This document shows positions 58,678 to 64,000 of a stretch of 64,000 bases of DNA, piece after piece. Below the pieces are notes generated by a model. The model was not told where the DNA came from and searched no databases. It saw only the letters and a list, made by a program, of their open reading frames with translations. The stretch's first letter is position 1; each line of letters begins with the position of its first letter. Location: assembly GCA_036971715.1 (NCBI GenBank), contig JAVHJL010000004.1:248001-312000 (forward strand). Reading direction: 5' to 3'. The position numbers and the translations under genes are program-made. This stretch comes from Arthrobotrys musiformis (Eukaryota; Ascomycota; Orbiliomycetes; Orbiliales; Orbiliaceae).

Positions 58678-59716
58678 ATGGCCGGCTTCAAGAAACTCGT
58701 CACCTATGCTCCCCTCGCCCTCCTCGCCGGCCGTGTTGCAGCCCAAGGCACCACCGACGCCAATCCAGTCGTTCAGGTCACAGCGTATGTATTCTCCCTT
58801 CCTTCCCTTTTCCCGGGTTCTTTTCCACTCTCAGCTGAGCTAGCAGGCATTGGCTGGCTGGCTGGCTAGCTGAGGTAGCTAGTGGTGTTGGTTGGTGGTG
58901 TTGGTGTTATGCATGCTGTCTGTGGGTGTTGTTGCATTGACCCGCCTCCCATTGGCTCCGTCGGCTGCTTGGACTCAACACCACGAACAACCTCTTCTCT
59001 TATCTAAACCCGTGGATATGATATATTTAGATATAATCATGATAAACAAGAAGATGGATTGAAGCTGACGAGAGTAAAATAGCTCCACTGCCACTGACAG
59101 CGTTGTCGTCGTCGTGCTCCCGTACACGACTGTCATTGACGGAACCACTTCGGTCTTGACCACTGAAGTCTCGACCACCCTCCCGGTCCCAACTGGTCTC
59201 GAGGGCTCTGTCACTTCGGTCGTTGGCTCTGCCTCCTCGGCCATTGATTCCATCTCCTCTGACATCGCTTCTTTGACCTCGGCCGCTGCTTCTATCTCTT
59301 CTGAAGCTTCAGCTGCGCTCTCGGGCACCACCCTCATCACCAGTACCATCGACAATACAGTTGTTACCACTGGCACTAACTCCTTCTACCTCATCTCCTC
59401 TGGCACCACCATTGTCTCCGACGGAGTTACCAGCATCATTCCAGAAGCTACCATTTCAACAGTCGAAAGTGCCTACACGTCGACAATTAAGAATTCGACT
59501 GTCACCACCTTCGTTAGCACCACTGGAATCATCGGTAACGCTACCGCTACCACCTCTGGCGCTGAAGGAACCGAGGGACCATCCGGAACCGGTTCCGAGA
59601 CCGAGACCGGAGCCACCACGAGTACTAGCTCTCCAGCCGCTGCTGCTAACATCAAGGTTCCGGTTGAGATGGGAGGATTGGTAATGGCAGTCTTGATGGC
59701 TGTTGGTTTGCTCTGA
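58678..59716 (+). CDS. GPI-anchored Ser/Thr-rich cell-wall protein
   Basis: I assemble join(58678..58784, 59101..59716), 240 residues; the 316-nt intron has a GTATGT donor and a CACTGACAG acceptor in phase 2. A signal peptide is clear (residues about 1-22, LALLAGRVAAQ). The body is about half Ser, Thr, Ala, Val and Gly with a repeated TTVxxGTT-like strand pattern (VVLPYTTVIDGTTS; NSFYLISSGTTIVSDGVTSI), three or so N-glycosylation sites (NST, NAT) and a Ser/Ala-rich helix-like stretch (IASLTSAAASISSEASAA). The end, AAAANIKVPVEMGGLVMAVL then MAVGLL, is a GPI-addition signal. Such proteins are heavily O-mannosylated and sit in the plasma membrane or wall. The specific role is unknown. The intron is the longest in this window and may hide regulatory sequence. 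Confidence 0.83.
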
Positions 59717-61067
59717 ATTATCGACTCCGGCCCTTTTTTACCATCATTAGTGAAGTCGAAAGAGAAGCTAAACAAGGGAACTTCCTTTTCTTCTTTCCGA
59801 CTTCAATTTCATTTCTCTAACAGTCGCTTTTTTCTTTCAAACTTCTTACTTTACTCTCTTCTATTCAACAGAGAGCAAAAGAAACATCTCTTTTTTCATT
59901 CGCCGGTGTTTTTTGTTTCATTCAAGCATACCATACATAAACCACTCTGCTTCTGTTTTTCAGCATGCATGTTACCACCCGCTACCCCGCAACCCTACGA
60001 TTCAATGTTAATGATAATGAACGGGAAAGAAAAAAGAACTGTCATGCACCACCTTTGTACTAAACGGAGCAGCGCAGAGCAGATAAGGAAATAGGAGGGA
60101 CAAAAATGATAATAAAATAATTCTTAATAGAAACTCTTCGTTTCGCAAATTCAAGCCATAAACGTTCCCGTAGTCGATTACACAAGTAATAGTAAAGTAT
60201 TAGGTGCTACCTAGGTATCCTACCTATCTAAGTACGTCCCGAAGTAGATGCCCAAAACCTCTTAACTACTTAGTACCTATTAGTAAACAATTAATTGCCG
60301 TTGACTTAGGAGGTTAAAATCGTATAAGATGCATACATATCTCAGGAATGCTTGTATTCGCAACGAACCACATGGCATATATCCCACCTACTCACAAATC
60401 CACATACATTCCATAGTGGTGTTTATCTATCTACTAATGCAGAAATAATTATAAGTATGCCTCCAAAAATAGCTGAATATACACTATTTGATTACGAGAC
60501 TGCTGAATATGCACAAGCCCTAGCTGGGTACGAGGCCACCCTAGCCCTTATTCTACTATAAAAAAATATTTTAGCAATTGATAAATACTACCTCAGTAAG
60601 CGACATTGATATTCTCCTTGCGCGGTATTTGCTTACCCTTTCAGTAGTATATCGAGCATCGTCGGTGACCAAATCTATACGATCATCGTGAAATCGTACT
60701 ATAGTAGGGTCTATAGATGTCCGTCTGCGCACATATGCCACGTGCTGTAAACAACCTCCACTGAAGATCCAATGTATGATCTACGATCCTCCATCCATAG
60801 AGATTTGCGGGGAGGGTCTATAAAAGGGGGAGGGCAAGGGGGTCTTTGAAATAGGAATTTCTTTCCCTCTACTACCCATCTTCGTCAAGTTATTTGAACA
60901 TCAAGTCCGATAGCTACAGACTCATTATACTCAGACTTACCACACAGCTCCACTTGCAATCTACTGCATCTTGAGCTTTCCATAATTCATATTCATTCAT
61001 TCAATTAGTTGATTGATTCATTCATTAAATAATTAACCTCCTCGATATATATTTTTTTTTATCAAAA
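59717..61067. other. Intergenic region between tandem plus-strand genes
   Basis: About 1.35 kb. First comes a T-rich 3' flank, then an AT-rich part with CTACCTAGGTA-like words (60205-60295, including the palindrome TACCTAGGTA at 60208-60217). A small ORF ends at 60561 with MPPKIAEYTLFDYETAEYAQ, too short to call. TATAAAAG at 60819-60826 belongs to the next gene. Confidence 0.5.
60819..60826 (+). promoter_or_regulatory. Likely TATA box of F-box gene 61068
   Basis: TATAAAAG, close to the canonical TATA consensus, lies about 245 bases upstream of the ATG and is followed by a G-rich stretch and a C/T-rich leader. Confidence 0.5.
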
Positions 61068-62006
61068 ATGGAGTCTTCACACTGTTTATCGATCCTGGAC
61101 CTCCCAGTCGAACTTCAAATCGAGATTTTCGAACACATTACAGGCCTCAAAGATCAAGTTTCCCTCATTCAGGCCTATCCACCATGGGAAAAACTCCTAA
61201 TGAATCACCTCTCCCTCCGAAGGAACAGGTACGCATTCATCCAAAACGGCACCGTGGGAGTCCACAAACTTCTCTACCAAAGCGTCGGCGAACGCCTGGT
61301 TTGCAAAATCGATTCCTCCGCAGTCAGTCCGGACGATGTCATCCAGTCCTATACATACCACTTCCCCTCATATTTTGCAACCCCCGATGATCCGACGACC
61401 GAGGTATGCATACCCACGGGATGTCGATTCCTAGATGAACCATTGATATTCCCCGGATCATCGATATCTCTAACAGTCGGCCCCCCACCGGAGCCCTACC
61501 CGATAACCTCGTCAGTATCCTCACTTATACCCCGAAACGTCCCACTCACGCCCCTGCACCCCAGACCCACACCTTTCAAGAGATTGATCTGCAACAGCAG
61601 GAAAAGAAAGGAACTGGAGAGAATCATGGCCCCCGGAGATTTCATCTACGATATCTGCACTATCCCCGACTGTAGATGCGAACATGCCCGAACTCCGACG
61701 CCGTTGATTAGGGTTAAACTCCCCTCTGACACTGAAATTCCAGAGCCAGTGCCTTGGGAGGGGCTTTCGATCAAAGGAATGGTTCTTGAAATAGCGAGGG
61801 CTGTTCTGATGAGAAAGGAGGTTGAGAGGGATGCGGATGGGGAACCGACAACGACGGCGATAGATCGTCCTGATGTTTTGGCTTTGAGTCTTGTGGGTCA
61901 TCATTATAGCCATTGGATCGAACACCTGGCGATTTCAGAGGGGGGTGGGGGGGGCAGGCGTTCGACTTTGTGTCATGCTTGGGTATTGACTGCTAATTGT
62001 ATTTGA
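61068..62006 (+). CDS. F-box-like protein, single exon
   Basis: This intronless gene of 312 residues begins with an F-box first helix, SILDLPVELQIEIFEHITGL (residues 8-27), followed by a less typical second part (VSLIQAYPPWEKLLMNHLSL). The remainder is Pro-rich in the middle (residues about 130-175) and carries a small cysteine-histidine patch (CTIPDCRCEH, about 204-213). No known domain follows. It does not resemble the other F-box genes of the window beyond the N-terminus. An SCF adaptor role is likely from the F-box alone. The strong TATAAAAG at 60819 supports independent transcription, and the start is the only ATG before the F-box. Confidence 0.72.
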   Translation: MESSHCLSILDLPVELQIEIFEHITGLKDQVSLIQAYPPWEKLLMNHLSLRRNRYAFIQNGTVGVHKLLYQSVGERLVCKIDSSAVSPDDVIQSYTYHFPSYFATPDDPTTEVCIPTGCRFLDEPLIFPGSSISLTVGPPPEPYPITSSVSSLIPRNVPLTPLHPRPTPFKRLICNSRKRKELERIMAPGDFIYDICTIPDCRCEHARTPTPLIRVKLPSDTEIPEPVPWEGLSIKGMVLEIARAVLMRKEVERDADGEPTTTAIDRPDVLALSLVGHHYSHWIEHLAISEGGGGGRRSTLCHAWVLTANCI

Positions 62007-62649
62007 TCTTGAGTACACATGTTGTACTCCTAGAACTCTCTTCTCTCGTAGCTGCAGGACAGATTCTTTTTGTTTTCAAATTATTCGAGTTAGATTCAAA
62101 GGACTGTGTTAATTAGAATAGGGAATCCCGGTTTTAATCACCGCGAGACCAGTTTTAATGGAAATATTTAAACGCACGTATATCGCATCAAGTGTATCAG
62201 CACCCTTCGATGCTCAACTCCAAAACTAGGTGGTCTACGAGGAGTTCCGCTGTGCTTGATAATAGGTACTCCTGAGGCGGGAATCCTTGTGTCGGCCTCT
62301 CCCTCAATTACATAATATTTCAATAGATTTACCCATGTCTGATAACCATTCGCTTATCATGATCGAGAATCTAGGGCTATATATCGTAATATTAAATAGA
62401 AATTAAAGACATACATCCGCGGATGGGACATGCCTTGGTTCATTCTACAGACGGTGATCTAAAACCAAGTCATAATCGCTAGTCATCTAGTTTTGTTATT
62501 CATTCGTTCACTGGTATTTAAACCTGGTCTCAAGGCTAGATTTAAGCTGATATCGGGGACAAAGTCAAAGCCTAACTCTATTCTTCAAATAGAGATCTGT
62601 ACCGTGTAAATGCGTATGTATCAAGAGGGGGAAACAGTGGTACGATTAA
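62007..62649. other. Spacer between convergent genes
   Basis: About 640 bases between the F-box gene (+) and the histidine-phosphatase gene (-). Moderately AT-rich, without ORFs of interest. Confidence 0.5.
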
Positions 62650-64000
62650 CTATGCTCCCTTTTTTCCAAGGAAACCATCAAGTTTAGTCTGCCTTTGGTC
62701 CCACTTCTCGCTGCCTACACCGCCACCGGTCCTTTTGAGTCCTACCAGGTGGACTTTCTCATTGACTCCTTCTATCACTACCGTCATTCCATCCTTGCTC
62801 ACGACACCCTTGGGTAGTACTTCGACCACCAAGTAGCCCGTATTGCCCCAGCCGGGATGTTTCCCTTGGTACCACCCCTTCTGCACAACCGGTGTAGTCG
62901 CAAGGACGGATGTTGGCGGGAAGAGCGCCACGAACGACTTCCATAGCCAAGACAAGAGCATGCCGTGGGAGATGATAGCGACAACCGGGGAGGAAGTTTC
63001 AGGCGGAGGGTCCCGACTATTACTTGTATTTGTACTCTGCGAGGCGGCGAGCGATGGGGGAAGAAGAATCGGTGTTCCTGGGAGGAGCGGGATAATGCAT
63101 CGGCGGATAAAAGAGTCCGCCCGTGCTTTGATAGATGCTGGAGTTTCCATTTCCCTAAATTCTTCTTCCTCTTCCTCCTCTCTGCCTTCTTCTGGGAGCG
63201 GAACAGTAGCTGCCGCAGTTAAAGGATTGTCGACAGATCCAGTGAGTGGCCCTTCTTCTCCTGCCGTCATTTCCACATCCGTGGTAGCCGTTGCCGTCGC
63301 GGTGGATAAATCATTATCATCGCTTTTCCTCTTCTTCGAGTCCCCAGCAGCGACACTACTAGGCCCCCCAACTCCAGATCCAACGCTATCACTCCGCTTC
63401 CTCTTTTTCAAATTCTTCTTCGGTGTAGTCGTAAGGAAAGTCTCCCCCTCGTAGCTTCCAAAATCCTGTTCTATGAGGTCGGCATCAATCTTGAAGAATA
63501 TTGCCTCACCAGCTTCCTCTTCTTCGTCGTCATACTCGGGCGTCCTTCCATCTTCGGATACTATGGGGTTCACGGACGTCGAAGACCGCGCTGCTGTTTC
63601 CGGAATATCCGAAGCACTATCCTTCGCCTTATCGTCTCCTTCCTTCGCTTCTGCGATTTTACTCCGCCGTTGGGAGACTCTAACCTTCTTCTGTTCCTCG
63701 TAGATTGCTTCCGCCGTTTTTTTCGCCCTCGATAGCGGTGACGAGAATATATGCGTGATTGGCGGGATCGTGCTACCGATATGTGTGGCCAATCGGGCGG
63801 TTTGGAGAACTCCGTGAGAAGTCAATGAGGAGTCTGTTACACCGGCACTATTTCCAATTCTTTTCGTTAGTACTCTAGCAATCCCTTTTTATTTATTATT
63901 ACTTTACTTTGAAAGAAATGCATAGCTGGCGTGAGAAAAGAGGGGAAGAGGACGTACTATACATGCCGAAGGTTATCGGTGGTTTCCCCGTGGCGGATGA
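62650..64000 (-). CDS. Histidine phosphatase (phosphoglycerate-mutase-like) family protein, partial at 5' end
   Basis: I assemble join(62650..63847, 63958..64000) on the minus strand, about 412 visible residues with the first exon cut by the window edge. The catalytic RHGE motif is in the partial exon (IRHGETTDNLRH). A GTACGT donor and an AAATAG acceptor (phase 2, intron 63848-63957) join it to VYAGVTDSSLTSHGVLQTAR, restoring the family's conserved line. The core continues with FSSPLSRAKKTAEAIYEEQK and the second catalytic histidine in VVAIISHGMLLSWLW. Between the halves is a long acidic and basic insert with nuclear-signal-like KKNLKKRKR and SKKRKS. The C-terminus (QRQTKLDGFLGKK) resembles a PCNA-interacting motif. 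The insert and tail suggest a nuclear phosphatase, not a glycolytic mutase. The substrate is unknown. Confidence 0.85.

Noticed and set aside
62843..63454. Plus-strand ORF of 203 codons with Ser runs
   Set aside because: It is antisense to the histidine-phosphatase exon; the Ser runs mirror its Glu/Lys codons.
1..64000. CRISPR arrays, bacterial operons, insertion sequences, rRNA
   Set aside because: The regular repeats present are a coding minisatellite and simple-sequence tracts; gene structure is eukaryotic with spliceosomal introns throughout.

Overview
The window looks like nuclear DNA of a filamentous ascomycete (Pezizomycotina). Its genes carry short introns of about 55-175 nt, with GTATGT/GTGAGT/GTAAGT-type donors and pyrimidine-rich tracts before AG acceptors. 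The protein families also fit: F-box, 2EXR, CFEM, a fungal DOCK-type GEF, GPI-anchored Ser/Thr-rich wall proteins and a small SET protein. Several lineage-specific F-box-like genes, large gene-poor intervals and a very repetitive secreted protein would suit Orbiliomycetes or a neighbouring class, but that placement is an inference. I saw no bacterial operon structure, CRISPR array, rRNA, convincing tRNA or intact transposon.

Layout. At 0-13 kb there is a head-to-head pair of F-box/leucine-rich paralogues sharing both intron positions (minus, off the left edge to 1442; plus, 3191-5150). A single-exon F-box gene (5572-6543), a three-exon CFEM GPI-anchored protein (6893-8044, minus) and a second single-exon F-box gene (10240-11100, minus) follow. 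At 13-20 kb there is a three-exon SP/TP-rich basic protein (13461-15141) and a Pro/Gln-rich low-complexity protein (18475-19700). The stretch 19.7-26.8 kb has no convincing gene. At 26.8-38 kb there is a small SET-domain protein (+), a four-exon BTB protein (-) and the largest gene of the window, a 2114-residue DOCK-family Rho/Rac GEF in four exons (31243-37786, minus). At 41.5-43 kb is a secreted Lys/Asp-rich protein built on a 105-nt minisatellite (minus). At 46.6-48.6 kb is a minus-strand gene interrupted by one in-frame TAG that sits in a perfect small hairpin. At 50-53.4 kb a 2EXR protein (+) and an unrecognised protein with a C-terminal cysteine-pair module (-) converge. At 58.7-64 kb are a GPI-anchored Ser/Thr-rich wall protein, an F-box protein and a histidine-phosphatase (PGM-like) gene that runs off the right edge.

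The genes do not form an obvious pathway or biosynthetic cluster. Themes are ubiquitin-ligase substrate adaptors (F-box, BTB), cell-surface proteins (CFEM, two Ser/Thr- or Lys/Asp-rich secreted proteins) and polarity signalling (DOCK). Most intron-exon structures below were worked out by hand. They rest on consensus splice sites, phase agreement and continuity of the recognised domain, and none is backed by transcript data. I did not find an undescribed multi-gene system. The most unusual items are the amber codon in a hairpin, the 105-nt coding minisatellite, the divergent F-box pair flanking a degenerate CTAC-type repeat, and a PIP-box-like tail on the histidine phosphatase.
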